Positions 35,636 to 45,144 of a stretch of 64,000 bases of DNA are shown here, one piece after another. A program made the position numbers and the translations under genes. Position 1 is the first letter of the stretch; each line of letters opens with the position of its first letter. The notes under the pieces were generated by a model. It had not been told where the DNA came from and ran no database searches. It worked only from the letters and a program-made list of their open reading frames with translations. Origin of the DNA: Vibrio crassostreae 9ZC13 (GTDB lineage Bacteria; Pseudomonadota; Gammaproteobacteria; Enterobacterales; Vibrionaceae); assembly GCF_000272045.2 (NCBI RefSeq), contig NZ_AJYZ02000019.1, forward strand, positions 651,246 through 715,245, in the 5' to 3' direction.

Positions 35636-35785
35636 CTAATCGTAAGTTGAACTATTAGGGATTAGTAGTTCAATTAGATAACTCAGTCATGGCAACGTTG
35701 ACTGGCTAGAGGTAAATGGTGGCTTTTAACGTACTAAACGGTTTGACACAAAACAGACCTAAACGCGTTGCCATTTATCTCAATA

Positions 35786-35818
35786 AAAAAGGCGCAAAGT
35801 GAAAACTTTGCGCCTTTC
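35786..35818 (+). terminator. Bidirectional terminator between FNT-CBS and yceI genes
   Basis: A 12-bp stem (AAAGGCGCAAAG / CTTTGCGCCTTT) with a 6-nt loop, A6 before and TCT after, between convergent genes. Confidence 0.9.
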
Positions 35819-35909
35819 TCTATTTCTAACTGCTGACCTATTTAGTATCGACCAAACTTTTGATATTTCTAAATAATGTTGATACCTGTCAGAGAGCTAG
35901 AAAGCTAGA

Positions 35910-36479
35910 TTACTTTTTTACGCCTTCAACGTGTAGTTCCATGTCTACATAGCTTGAAGCGCCCATTACTGGAATGTTGAAGTCAGCAAGTTCTAGACGA
36001 GTTGTACCCACGAAACCAGCACGCTCACCGCCCCAAGGGTCTTGACCAGCACCGATGAATTCAGCTTCGATAACGATTGGCTTAGTTACGCCGTGAAGCT
36101 TAAGGTCACCCATTACTTCAAGTTTGCCGTTGCCTTTATCAACCACTTTTGTGCTGTTGAAAGTAGCGTCAGAGAATTTACCTGCATCAATGAAGTCAGA
36201 GCTACGGATGTGCTTGTCACGCTCTGCGTGGTTTGAATCAAGGCTTGTTGTATCAATAGTTACGTTTACTTTTGATGCTTCAACGTTGCTTTCATCAAAT
36301 GAGAAATCACCTGAGAATGTGTTAAAACGGCCTTGGATAAAGCTATAACCTAGGTGGCTAACTTTAAAGTTAACTGAAGCATGCGCACCTTTTGTATCAA
36401 TCACGTAATCAGCGGCGTTCGCAGCGAAAGGCATTGCCATAGCAAATGCTAATCCTGTAGCGATAATTGACTTTTTCAT
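35910..36479 (-). CDS. yceI: YceI-family periplasmic lipid-binding protein
   Basis: Start at 36479 follows AGGAG by 7 bases and gives a signal peptide (MKKSIIATGLAFAMAMPFAANA); the frame extends to 36581 into the b561 gene. The mature 165 or so residues show the lipocalin-like YceI fold: YVIDTKGAHASVNFKVSHLGYSF, then DKHIRSSDFIDAGKFSDATFNS and LKLHGVTKPI. YceI proteins bind polyisoprenoids. Its ATG overlaps the stop of the cytochrome b561 gene (ATGA), so the two are translationally coupled, the usual b561-YceI pairing. Confidence 0.94.
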   Translation of the reverse strand: MKKSIIATGLAFAMAMPFAANAADYVIDTKGAHASVNFKVSHLGYSFIQGRFNTFSGDFSFDESNVEASKVNVTIDTTSLDSNHAERDKHIRSSDFIDAGKFSDATFNSTKVVDKGNGKLEVMGDLKLHGVTKPIVIEAEFIGAGQDPWGGERAGFVGTTRLELADFNIPVMGASSYVDMELHVEGVKK

Positions 36480-37015
36480 TTTGAAGCTCCTATCATTTTT
36501 CGTAGCGTATCGTCTTTGTCGATAACGTGGTGTTTTATCGCCGCTAAGGCGTGCACTGATGCCATAATGATCAGTACCCATGCAGCATAGTAGTGAACCG
36601 TACCTGCGAGATCAGATTGGTTTGCAAACAGTTCGCCCATACTTGGTACAGTGAACCAATTGAATACCTCTATCCCGCGGCCATCTGATGTCGAAATCAA
36701 ATAACCTGAAATAAACAAAACCGCTAAGTTGATGTACATGAAGCCGTGAGCGATCTTCGCTGCTGCAATTTCATAGCTTTTACCTTCCACTTTAGGTGAC
36801 GCGGTAACTAGTTTCCAGACCAAGCGGATAACGGTAACTGCAGCCAAAAGAATGCCTACCGAGCGGTGATAGTCTGGCGCTGTTTTGTACCACTCGCTGT
36901 AGTATGAAAGATCAACCATCCACAGGCCTACACCAAATAAGCCAAATACCGCGAGAGCTGAAATCCAATGCATCGCTCTTGCTAAAGGGTTGTAATTTCT
37001 GACGTTGTTGTCCAT
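36476..37015 (-). CDS. Cytochrome b561 (diheme membrane cytochrome)
   Basis: A 179-residue inner-membrane protein with four transmembrane helices and the paired haem-ligating His residues: MHWISA (helix 1), HGFMYIN, and HYYAAWV plus VHALAAIKHH near the end. It would pass electrons between quinol and periplasmic acceptors. Its stop codon overlaps the yceI start by four bases. Member of the YodB/YceJ group by context. Confidence 0.93.
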   Translation of the reverse strand: MDNNVRNYNPLARAMHWISALAVFGLFGVGLWMVDLSYYSEWYKTAPDYHRSVGILLAAVTVIRLVWKLVTASPKVEGKSYEIAAAKIAHGFMYINLAVLFISGYLISTSDGRGIEVFNWFTVPSMGELFANQSDLAGTVHYYAAWVLIIMASVHALAAIKHHVIDKDDTLRKMIGASK

Positions 37016-37168
37016 GCATCTCTTCCGAATGTTAACGAGTAGTGTAGTTTCGAAAAGCGTACCCTACACCAAGTTTGTGTAACATATTATTTACCAAGCT
37101 TTACATTGGTAACATCATTTCAAATTAAACGAGTTATTCAAATTATTTGAACAAGTTTGGGCTAAACG

Positions 37169-37414
37169 TTAGATTTCAACGATTTGTTCGATCTCGTAAA
37201 GCTCATCTGAGATATCTAACATTTTACGTTCCATGACTTTTTGAGCGTCTTCTATCCCTTTGTTGTAGTAAACCGCCCCAAACTTTTTACTTATGAAATC
37301 GACCAAGAATTCCGTGTCGAACTGACCAAGCTCCACATCGAGTTCATCCTGCAGGTACTTTTGGAGCGTATGAGTAAGCTCAGACTTTTGTTTCGAATCT
37401 AATTGAATGGTCAT
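37169..37414 (-). CDS. DUF2164 family protein
   Basis: 81 residues from ATG 37414 (GGAAA 7 bases upstream); TTG at 37426 is a weaker start. The pattern MTIQLDSKQKSELTHTLQKYLQDELDVELGQFDTEFLVDFISKKFGAVYYNKGI is diagnostic of DUF2164, a short soluble family of unknown function. It stands alone upstream of the b561 gene, same strand, 150 bases away. Confidence 0.85.
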   Translation of the reverse strand: MTIQLDSKQKSELTHTLQKYLQDELDVELGQFDTEFLVDFISKKFGAVYYNKGIEDAQKVMERKMLDISDELYEIEQIVEI

Positions 37415-37666
37415 GAATGTTTCCAAATAAAGAGTAAGTAGATCAATTGTGATTTGCTGACTAGACTATAGTCGAGGTAACTAGCTAGAATTCCTCATAA
37501 TTTAGAATACAGACCTGTAGAGCGCCAGTGCTATCCATAAAATCACTCAGCAATGGTTAATTTTGATAGAGAGATCAAGAACTCGCACTTTGACGATAGG
37601 TAACGGAACCGCAATTACCGTACTATTGCCCATCAATAAGATAGTAGCTGTGTATAAGGGACTTCA

Positions 37667-38302
37667 TTGTTATTAGATCTAGTGATTAAAAGCGTTAATC
37701 AATTTCAAGACGATTGCCTAAAGCTCTGTGAACGCCACTACCCTACTGTACACAATCAAGGGATCAGTGAGCACCATATAGGTAAGGCATTTGCCCGCCG
37801 AATGGAGCACACCTTCGTTAGCTTTAATCATGCAAGCAACATCAGCCCACTTGAAATGCTTTCCTCTAGAGAAACGCCTCGACACTTCCGAATATCTTCC
37901 GAAATCGGTACCGTTTGGATGATCAGTCATCATATGGTGAGCGCCGGGAAAACATGTCGTAGAAAGTTGATGTTGGACATCCATAATTGGCAACAAGAGT
38001 ATGGATTTTCCATTCAACCCAATGACGTTTTGATCATTGTCTCCGACCATTGGATTAGCCGAAGTAAAAACAGTGGTGAATTATTGCATTGGTGGATGGG
38101 TGAACTCCCAGACGAGATCACGGAATATAGCCAACAAGGCATCACGCTAAGAGAGAGTGATTCTCAATTCGCTACTGACTTAAATAATAATTTTAAAATC
38201 AGCCCTTGCTTCATTAAATTTGGACACCCTTTAAAGCGGTCAGGAAATCAACAACTGGTTCGTAAATACCTGCAACTTTACGCAGTACTTCAATGGCAGT
38301 AA
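37667..38302 (+). CDS. Conserved-looking protein of unknown function, TTG start
   Basis: A 211-residue soluble protein that I do not recognise. TTG at 37667 has AAGGGA upstream at normal distance; no ATG appears for many codons. Composition is ordinary, with many His and Trp residues: HWISRSKNSGELLHWWMGEL is the most distinctive segment, together with EHHIGKAFARRMEHTF. There is no signal peptide or membrane segment. The codon use is ordinary, so it looks like a real gene. About 520 non-coding bases follow. Confidence 0.65.
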   Translation: MLLDLVIKSVNQFQDDCLKLCERHYPTVHNQGISEHHIGKAFARRMEHTFVSFNHASNISPLEMLSSRETPRHFRISSEIGTVWMISHHMVSAGKTCRRKLMLDIHNWQQEYGFSIQPNDVLIIVSDHWISRSKNSGELLHWWMGELPDEITEYSQQGITLRESDSQFATDLNNNFKISPCFIKFGHPLKRSGNQQLVRKYLQLYAVLQWQ

Positions 38303-38823
38303 GAATACGGGTCAACTTTTTCATTCAATATTGAAAGTAAATTGTTAGACCTTCATCCCAGTATTTTATAAAAGATAACTCATTCCCTGTTCATTAATTA
38401 TTCGAACTTCCTGTTTTAATTATTAATAGCCGATCGACTCACAGTCTCGATTTTGAGAGATAGATATCATTTCTGTGTAACTCGCTTAGTCAATCTATTT
38501 TATAACTTTGACACTCCCCCATAATTTAAGCCATTAACCCTACTTTTCTCTGGTGTATCAGCGTTCTAGCCTTATATTGGTTGGGGTTAATATGTGAGAC
38601 GTTACTCAGCCATTAGATTCACTTAAACTATCAAACACAGTCAATGATAAGTAAATTTAATGGTTAATGTCATTTATCATGCTGATTTTTCGTTAGTTAT
38701 ATTAATTTAAATATTGACGTTACAAATGAATTTTTATTAATTGACAATTTAGTAACACCTGTCAATATTGTGACAGCCGCGACATGTACGTCCGCCATTG
38801 AATAAGCCTCTTTACTAGCGACT
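38303..38823 (+). other. Long AT-rich non-coding region before the EAL gene
   Basis: About 520 bases with no ORF, RNA gene or repeat element beyond the inverted repeat at 38759-38776. A TTGACA with a weak AATATT (38741-38769) could be the promoter of the EAL gene. Confidence 0.45.
38759..38776. promoter_or_regulatory. Inverted repeat upstream of the EAL gene, possible operator
   Basis: CTGTCA-ATATTG-TGACAG, two 6-bp arms in perfect palindrome with a 6-nt spacer, overlapping a plausible -10 region. A bound regulator could repress the EAL gene. Pattern only. Confidence 0.4.
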
Positions 38824-39615
38824 ATGATTTTATCAGACAGAAGTGAATTTATTAGCTGTATATCCGTAGATGCTGATATGCAGTTTATTGCGAAATACCA
38901 AGACCTGACGCTTAGGAGCGTCTATCAACCTATATTCGACTCTTCTATGACTCAAATAGGTGTTGAGGCTTTGGTGCGCATTTCAAATAACAAAGGTGAT
39001 ATTGTTCGTCCTGATCACTTCTTCCATTCCGACGAAACCTCAAGCACAGACAAAATCAATGTAGAGAGGTTGAGTCGAGCGATTCATATCCGTAACTTCG
39101 CACAATCGACAATCCGTCATTTACATCTATTTTTGAACGTTCTTCCAAACGTTGGTGAGTTGTTTGCTGCAGAAAAGGTCAGCGATAGCTTGTTAGCTAA
39201 ACGCCTTCACGAGCTTAACCTTTCATGCGAACAGATAGTGATGGAGTTGGTAGAGTTGAACGCAGAAAGTGAAGAGCGTTTGAAAGATGCCGCTCTTTCT
39301 CTTGCGGATAATGGCTTTCAAATAGCGGTCGATGATTTTGGAACACAAGCATCAACCGAACAACGCGTTCGTCACATTAACCCTCATATCATCAAGATAG
39401 ACCGCTCGGTTATGTTGGACTTTGAACAAGGCGACACTCGAGAAATGGAGTTAGTACTTGATCTTGCAAACCAAATTGGCGCAAAGACAGTGATTGAAGG
39501 TATTGAAACCCAACAACAACTCGAAGCGATGCAGGGCTTAGGCTTCAATATGTATCAAGGCTACCACTTAGCCATGCCAAAGCCGATTGAGTTAGACATA
39601 CGGCTAGCAATTTAG
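38824..39615 (+). CDS. EAL-domain c-di-GMP phosphodiesterase
   Basis: A 263-residue stand-alone EAL protein. The domain fills almost the whole length: YQPIFD, the signature EALVR, N in LFLNVLP, E in MELVEL, DDFG, K in IIKIDRS, and E in VIEGIET. All metal-binding and catalytic residues are visible, so it should cleave c-di-GMP to pGpG. There is no sensory or membrane domain. The start is weak, with no clear Shine-Dalgarno before ATG 38824 or before ATG 38878. Confidence 0.92.
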   Translation: MILSDRSEFISCISVDADMQFIAKYQDLTLRSVYQPIFDSSMTQIGVEALVRISNNKGDIVRPDHFFHSDETSSTDKINVERLSRAIHIRNFAQSTIRHLHLFLNVLPNVGELFAAEKVSDSLLAKRLHELNLSCEQIVMELVELNAESEERLKDAALSLADNGFQIAVDDFGTQASTEQRVRHINPHIIKIDRSVMLDFEQGDTREMELVLDLANQIGAKTVIEGIETQQQLEAMQGLGFNMYQGYHLAMPKPIELDIRLAI

Positions 39616-39736
39616 AATCGCCCTATTGTTCTTAAAGCCGCTTGCCCATTGAGTAGCGGATTTTTTAATGCTTGCCTATTCGTACCCTCTTACCGCTCTC
39701 ACGTGTCAACACATTTCAGGACGGGACAACACGCAT

Positions 39737-39762
39737 AAAAAACCCAGTCAAATTTGACTGGG
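39737..39762 (-). terminator. Terminator of the RND efflux operon
   Basis: On the minus strand CCCAGTCAAATTTGACTGGG forms a 10-bp perfect stem followed by T6, about 35 bases after the RND stop. Confidence 0.9.
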
Positions 39763-39794
39763 CTGGCTTAAAAGAATCTGTTTTATATCATTCC

Positions 39795-42700
39795 CTAATA
39801 ACCCGCAGTGGACGGTTTGATTCTATATAAAATAGCGAACATCACCGGTACTACTATTAGCGTTAGTACGGTAGCAAAGCCTAAGCCTGCCATGATGGTA
39901 ATCGCCATCGAGCCGAAAAATGCATCGAATACCAAAGGAATCATACCCAAGATAGTCGTTAATGCTGCCATAGATACCGGTCGTACACGACTAATCGCAC
40001 TGTCGACAACCGCTAAATATGGGTCTTTACCTGTTGATAGCTCACTGTTGATCTGGTCAAGCAGTACAATGCCGTTCTTCAAAATCATGCCGCTTAGACT
40101 CAATAAGCCAAGGAACGCTGTGAAGCTGAATGGCATATTGGTACCTAACAGACCAATTGAAACACCAATGATAGAGAGTGGAACCGTAAACCAAATCACA
40201 AGCGGCTTACGAACCGAGTTAAACAGAAGCATCGTGATGATAAACATCAGCAAATAACCCATTGGCAGTGAGCCAAACAGAGATTCTTGCGCATCTTTAG
40301 AGCTTTCGTACTCACCACCCCAGCTAATGCTGTAGCCTTCTGGTAAATCTAATGCTTCTACCTTTGGTTTCACACGAGCAAACAGACTCGCTGGCGTTTC
40401 ATCACCAAGAACATCGTGGTCAGCCAATACTGTTAGCGTACGTTTTCTGTCGCGACGCTGAATCAGTGGCTCAGACCATTGAAGCTCTACGCCATCAATC
40501 ACTTGCTCAACTGGGATGTAAGTTTGTAGTGATGGGCTCCAAATCTTCACATTGTTTAGCGATTCGAAATCAAAACGCTCTTCTTCCGGTAAACGCGCCA
40601 CGATAGGTAACATATGAGTACCATCACGCAGTAGGCCGATGTTGTAACCGCCAAACGCCATCTGTAATGTCTCAGACAAGTCAGTTTTTGAAATGCCTAG
40701 GCGACGAGCCTTAGATTCGTTGAACAGTGGTACAAGTTCTTTAGTGCGTTCACGCCAGTCATGACGAACATTTCGAGAGCCTGGATCGGCAAGCAAGATG
40801 TCTTCGACTTCAACTGCAATGTTACGCAGTACTTGTGGATCGGCACCGATAATACGCGCTTCAATTTTTGAAGCGGGTGACGGACCAAACTCAATCAACT
40901 TGAACTGGAACGTTGGTTGCTCAAATTCGTTCGCTAAGTCTTTGTCTAGCGCCGCTAGAGCCTTAAACATAGTGTCGCGGTCAGTGGTTCTTACTTGTAA
41001 CTGGGCGTACGCTTCGTAGCTTTTCTCTGGTTGGTAAGTCAGTGCGAAACGTTGCATGCCCTGCCCAACCGTTGTCGTTACAAACTCCACGTAGTCTTGC
41101 TGGCGAATGTAGCTTTCAACTTTTTCTGTCTGCTTGATCGTTTCACGAACATCGGTGCCTTCTGGCATCCACATGTCTACGTAAAACATTGGGGTATTTG
41201 ACGGCGGGAAGAACTGCTGCTTCACCATACCAAAACCGACGACAGAAACTGCTAATAGAGCGACCATACTAACTACAGTAAGCCATCTAAATCGAAGTGC
41301 TACTTTCAGACACGCACCGAATACCACAAACAGGATGCCTTGGTATGGGTCTTCGTTCTCATCAACCTTGTCTTCTTCTTTAAGCAACATCTCGGCAAGG
41401 AATGGCGTTAGTGTTAGTGCAGTTACCCAACTCAAAAACAGTGAGAAACACAGTACCCAAAACAGTGAACCCATGAATTCGCCTGTCGCATCCTTCGACA
41501 AACCAATCGGTGCAAACGCTGTGATAGCGATAATGGTCGCACCTAACAGTGGCCATTGTGTTTGCTTGACGATGTCTTTCGCTGCTTGAAGCTTGGTTTT
41601 GCCTTTCTTCAAGCCCACCAAAATACCTTCAACGACAACAATCGCGTTATCCACCAGCATACCCAGTGCGATGATCAAAGCACCCAGCGAGATACGGTGC
41701 AGTTCAACATCGTTGTAGTCCATCAAGATGAACGTACCGAACACCGTCAGTAACAGTACTACACCGATGATCAAACCACTGCGTAAGCCCATCGCGAACA
41801 GAAGTACGATGATAACAATCGCCACCGCTTCCACTAGGCTGATTAAGAAGTCAGCCACAGATTTGTCTACTTCTTGCGCTTGGTTGTAGAAGTAATTCAG
41901 TTCTACACCCGCTGGCTTAATGCTTTCTAGGCGATCCAGTTCCGCATCCAGTGCTTTACCAATCTCAACCACGTTTACACCAGAAGAGAACGCAATACCC
42001 AAGTTGATTGCAGGTTTACCGTTGTACGTTAATACATTACCCGGTTTTTCTTGAATACCACGAGTCACTTCAGCAACGTCTTTTAGACGAATTAGATTGC
42101 CAGTGTCACGACCATGAATGATTAGGTTTTCTAGTTCTTCAACCGTGCTTAATGTGCCGTTTGGCTTAATCGTTAGGCTTTGACCATTCAGCATCACCTC
42201 GCCTGCCGATACCACACTGTTTTGTTGTGCTAGCAATGCTGTCACCGTCGACATATCTAGGTTCAATGCGGCTAAGCGTTCCAGTGACATCTCAACAAAC
42301 AGTTGTTCTTGTTGGTCACCTGCAATGCTAACTTTACCGACACCGTCAACCAGTTCGATTTCACGCGTTAGGTAATCTGCGTACTGTTTGAGCTCAACGT
42401 AATCGTAACCATCACCGGTCAGCATGATCATCACACCAAACACATCACCAAAATCATCGATGATCTGAACGGAATTTACACCACTTGGCAGTGTTGGTTG
42501 TAGATCGTTGATCTTACGGCGCATTTCATCCCAGATCTGAGGCAGCTCGTCTGGACCGTAGTCCATCTTCATACTGACCATAATTTGGGACATACCGTTC
42601 GATGATGTCGAGGTAATCTTGTCGATGTACGGAAGCTGTCTTATCTCTTTTTCTAGTGGGTAAGTCAGCTCTTCTTCAACTTCCATTGACGTAGCGCCAG

Positions 42701-42854
42701 GGTAAGTTGAAATAATCATTGCATCTTTAATGGTAAAAGCTGGGTCTTCTAAACGGGATAGATTACCAAAAGACGTCACACCGCCAATGGCCAATATGAC
42801 GAGAAACAGCCAGCTGATTACTTTGTTTTTTATTGAATATTCTGCGATGTTCAT
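39795..42854 (-). CDS. RND efflux pump permease (VexK-like)
   Basis: A 1019-residue inner-membrane RND transporter with twelve predicted helices and two large periplasmic loops. The TM4 segment reads LVDNAIVVVEG near residue 400: one Asp rather than the Asp-Asp pair of AcrB. GIVLLDQIN and LTLTPFLAEMLL are also typical. It would export hydrophobic compounds using proton flow. Its start overlaps the stop of the second adaptor gene (ATGA). The two-adaptor operon with a divergent TetR gene resembles V. cholerae vexIJK; orthology is inferred from layout. Confidence 0.9.
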   Translation of the reverse strand: MNIAEYSIKNKVISWLFLVILAIGGVTSFGNLSRLEDPAFTIKDAMIISTYPGATSMEVEEELTYPLEKEIRQLPYIDKITSTSSNGMSQIMVSMKMDYGPDELPQIWDEMRRKINDLQPTLPSGVNSVQIIDDFGDVFGVMIMLTGDGYDYVELKQYADYLTREIELVDGVGKVSIAGDQQEQLFVEMSLERLAALNLDMSTVTALLAQQNSVVSAGEVMLNGQSLTIKPNGTLSTVEELENLIIHGRDTGNLIRLKDVAEVTRGIQEKPGNVLTYNGKPAINLGIAFSSGVNVVEIGKALDAELDRLESIKPAGVELNYFYNQAQEVDKSVADFLISLVEAVAIVIIVLLFAMGLRSGLIIGVVLLLTVFGTFILMDYNDVELHRISLGALIIALGMLVDNAIVVVEGILVGLKKGKTKLQAAKDIVKQTQWPLLGATIIAITAFAPIGLSKDATGEFMGSLFWVLCFSLFLSWVTALTLTPFLAEMLLKEEDKVDENEDPYQGILFVVFGACLKVALRFRWLTVVSMVALLAVSVVGFGMVKQQFFPPSNTPMFYVDMWMPEGTDVRETIKQTEKVESYIRQQDYVEFVTTTVGQGMQRFALTYQPEKSYEAYAQLQVRTTDRDTMFKALAALDKDLANEFEQPTFQFKLIEFGPSPASKIEARIIGADPQVLRNIAVEVEDILLADPGSRNVRHDWRERTKELVPLFNESKARRLGISKTDLSETLQMAFGGYNIGLLRDGTHMLPIVARLPEEERFDFESLNNVKIWSPSLQTYIPVEQVIDGVELQWSEPLIQRRDRKRTLTVLADHDVLGDETPASLFARVKPKVEALDLPEGYSISWGGEYESSKDAQESLFGSLPMGYLLMFIITMLLFNSVRKPLVIWFTVPLSIIGVSIGLLGTNMPFSFTAFLGLLSLSGMILKNGIVLLDQINSELSTGKDPYLAVVDSAISRVRPVSMAALTTILGMIPLVFDAFFGSMAITIMAGLGFATVLTLIVVPVMFAILYRIKPSTAGY

Positions 42855-43906
42855 TCTGCTTTTCCTGACAATTTGATTCCGTCACGGAGTTTTCTTAGAT
42901 TCGAGTTTACGAGTCGATCACCTTGCTCAACACCATGAGCGATTAATGCGCCTTGGCCACTGATCTTGTCGACTTCTACTTCGCTTTTGAATGCTTGTCC
43001 GTCTTCCATTTTCCACACATAGAACTGATTCGCTTCAGAGCCCGCTTCTAGCGTTGTCATTGGTAATTGGTAGCCTTGAACATCGCTCAGGCCCGCTTTC
43101 GCCATATCTACATTGACCGTAACGCTCGTGCCTGGCAGGATTTCACTTTCAGGCTGCTGCATCTGCATCCAAAATTCGTAGGTACGGGATTGTGGGTGCA
43201 GTTCACTGGTGTGTTCTAGATACGTCAGTGGATATTGGCCTGTGTGACCGCCAAAGGTCGCCTCAGGACGATAGCTATTTGAACGCATGTCTGGGCTAAT
43301 TGACGCCAAGATCGAATCTGATACTTGAATTCGCACATACACCTTGTCGTTCTGGTACACACTCAGTAGTGTTTCTCCAGGCGTCGTATTTTCGAATCGT
43401 TGCTTATCGACAGTTGAAACTGTTCCTGAGAACGGCGCTAAAAGTTCTGTGTAACTCAGCTTGCGTTTCGCCGCCGCCAAATTCGCCGATGCGAGCTTGT
43501 AGTTAGCCGTCAGTTGGTCGTGTTCTGATTGCGATAACATTTCGCTGCCAAACATCTCAGTACCACGGGCCAACTGTTTGCTCGCCAGTTTGAATTGAGA
43601 TTGAGCATCAGTCAGATCTTGGACGTACGTTGCGTTATCTAAGGTGGCTAATAACTGCCCTTTTTCGACATTGTCGCCCGCTTCTACTAATACTTGTTGA
43701 ATCTCGCCTGCTAGCTTAAATGCCAAGGGAGTCAATTCAGCTGGCATCACCTGTCCATTAAAACTTCTGAACTGATTAGTAAGCGGTGCGCCAACTTCAA
43801 AGGTAGAAACCAACAAAGGTGGTTGTTCACGGTGTACAGCTTCATTGTTACAGGCTTGAAGTAACAGAACCGACGCGACAACAACTGATAATTTTGAAAG
43901 GTTCAT
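42851..43906 (-). CDS. RND pump periplasmic adaptor 2, lipoprotein
   Basis: A 351-residue membrane-fusion protein with lipobox LLQAC (Cys about residue 19). Lipoyl-domain halves (LAGEIQQVLVEAGDNVEKGQLLATLD and the SYTELLAPFSGTVSTVDKQ repeat) flank a helical hairpin. It connects the RND pump to an outer-membrane channel. Its start overlaps the previous stop (TAATG) and its stop overlaps the RND start. Two tandem adaptors beside one RND gene suggest a hetero-oligomeric adaptor ring. Confidence 0.9.
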   Translation of the reverse strand: MNLSKLSVVVASVLLLQACNNEAVHREQPPLLVSTFEVGAPLTNQFRSFNGQVMPAELTPLAFKLAGEIQQVLVEAGDNVEKGQLLATLDNATYVQDLTDAQSQFKLASKQLARGTEMFGSEMLSQSEHDQLTANYKLASANLAAAKRKLSYTELLAPFSGTVSTVDKQRFENTTPGETLLSVYQNDKVYVRIQVSDSILASISPDMRSNSYRPEATFGGHTGQYPLTYLEHTSELHPQSRTYEFWMQMQQPESEILPGTSVTVNVDMAKAGLSDVQGYQLPMTTLEAGSEANQFYVWKMEDGQAFKSEVEVDKISGQGALIAHGVEQGDRLVNSNLRKLRDGIKLSGKAE

Positions 43907-44994
43907 TAAATACCGCCCTCACGAAGCCAAGCTTTTACTTGTTGTCCGTCTGATAACACATCCACACCCGCTTCAACGATAAGGTCACCAGACGACAATC
44001 CGTCGATAACCTTGCCTTGCTCATCAAGAAGGACTTGTACTTTAGAAATCAGTTGAGAGTCAGGGTTATAACGCCATAGTTCACCATGGCCTACGTCTTT
44101 GTTTAACCAAGCTGAATCCACAATACCAATGCCGTAGTCAGATTTACTTTTCTGAACTTCAACTTGCGCTGTCATACCAGAAAGTAGATTGATGCCTTCT
44201 GGCTTTTCGATAGACACAACCGCTTGGTAGCTGTTGGTATCTTCATCTGGTTGCGTTGAGATTTCTTTAAAGCGAGTCGGGATACGAATGCCGCGGTGGC
44301 TGTCCATCACAACCCACATGTTTGAGCTCGTTAGGTCTTGAATAGAACGGTCTTCAAGCTTTGATACTGGAATTGAAAACGTCACATCCATTTCACTGTG
44401 ATTCAAAATATTCAGTACAGGCTGCTTTTCTGCGATCAATTGATATTGCTTTCCAAACACCATCGATACCACGCCATCGAATGGAGCAACTAAGGTAGTG
44501 TAGCCAAGGTTTGTTTTTGCTTGGTCCAACTCAACTTCAGCGGCAGTAAAAGTGTTTACGGCTTGGTCGTAGTAATCGGTACTGACCAGTTTTTTCGCAT
44601 ACAACTCAGAAGCTTGTTTGTATTGGCTGTTCGCCAGATCAAATTTAGCTTGGGCTGCGTCAACGGCAATACGGTAATCCGTCGCGTCTAATACGGCTAA
44701 CACCTGACCTTTCTTCACTTCTTGTCCCATACGAACATCGAAGGTTTCTATATCTCCACCCACTTGGAAAGAAAGTGCCGCACGGTCGGTTGCATCAACC
44801 TTTGCAATGAAGCTATCGAGATCAATATCAGTCTGTTGTGGGATTTCGAACAGCTTGACTGGCTTGATTACCTGCACATTTTCCTCTGACTGAACTTTGT
44901 CACATCCAGTTAGAGAGCCTGCGAGCAATAGTGCTGCAATAACAGCTCCCATGCGCTTGCTCGATATGGCATTGATCGACAAATTGAACTGCAT
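43906..44994 (-). CDS. RND pump periplasmic adaptor 1, lipoprotein
   Basis: A 362-residue membrane-fusion protein; signal peptide with lipobox LTGC (Cys about residue 31). Lipoyl halves appear as DIETFDVRMGQEVKKGQVLAVLD and LGYTTLVAPFDGVVSM, separated by a coiled-coil hairpin. First gene of the operon. The promoter must lie in the 150-base gap shared with the divergent TetR gene. Confidence 0.9.
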   Translation of the reverse strand: MQFNLSINAISSKRMGAVIAALLLAGSLTGCDKVQSEENVQVIKPVKLFEIPQQTDIDLDSFIAKVDATDRAALSFQVGGDIETFDVRMGQEVKKGQVLAVLDATDYRIAVDAAQAKFDLANSQYKQASELYAKKLVSTDYYDQAVNTFTAAEVELDQAKTNLGYTTLVAPFDGVVSMVFGKQYQLIAEKQPVLNILNHSEMDVTFSIPVSKLEDRSIQDLTSSNMWVVMDSHRGIRIPTRFKEISTQPDEDTNSYQAVVSIEKPEGINLLSGMTAQVEVQKSKSDYGIGIVDSAWLNKDVGHGELWRYNPDSQLISKVQVLLDEQGKVIDGLSSGDLIVEAGVDVLSDGQQVKAWLREGGI

Positions 44995-45042
44995 GATGCC
45001 TCTCCGTTTAATTATTATGATTTATTACACAGGTGGGCAGTA

Positions 45043-45058
45043 TATTTAATATTAAATA
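45043..45058. promoter_or_regulatory. Palindrome in the RND/TetR divergent region, candidate operator
   Basis: TATTTAATATTAAATA is a perfect 16-bp palindrome about 50 bases before the adaptor start and 85 before the TetR start. It fits a TetR-type operator in position; AT richness makes chance likely too. Confidence 0.4.
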
Positions 45059-45144
45059 ATTCTCAAGCTTTACTTTCCACTTGTGCAGTATTTTTTATTT
45101 CAGTAAAAACAGTGTAGAATGTTGTAATCAGGTAATTATGTGAA

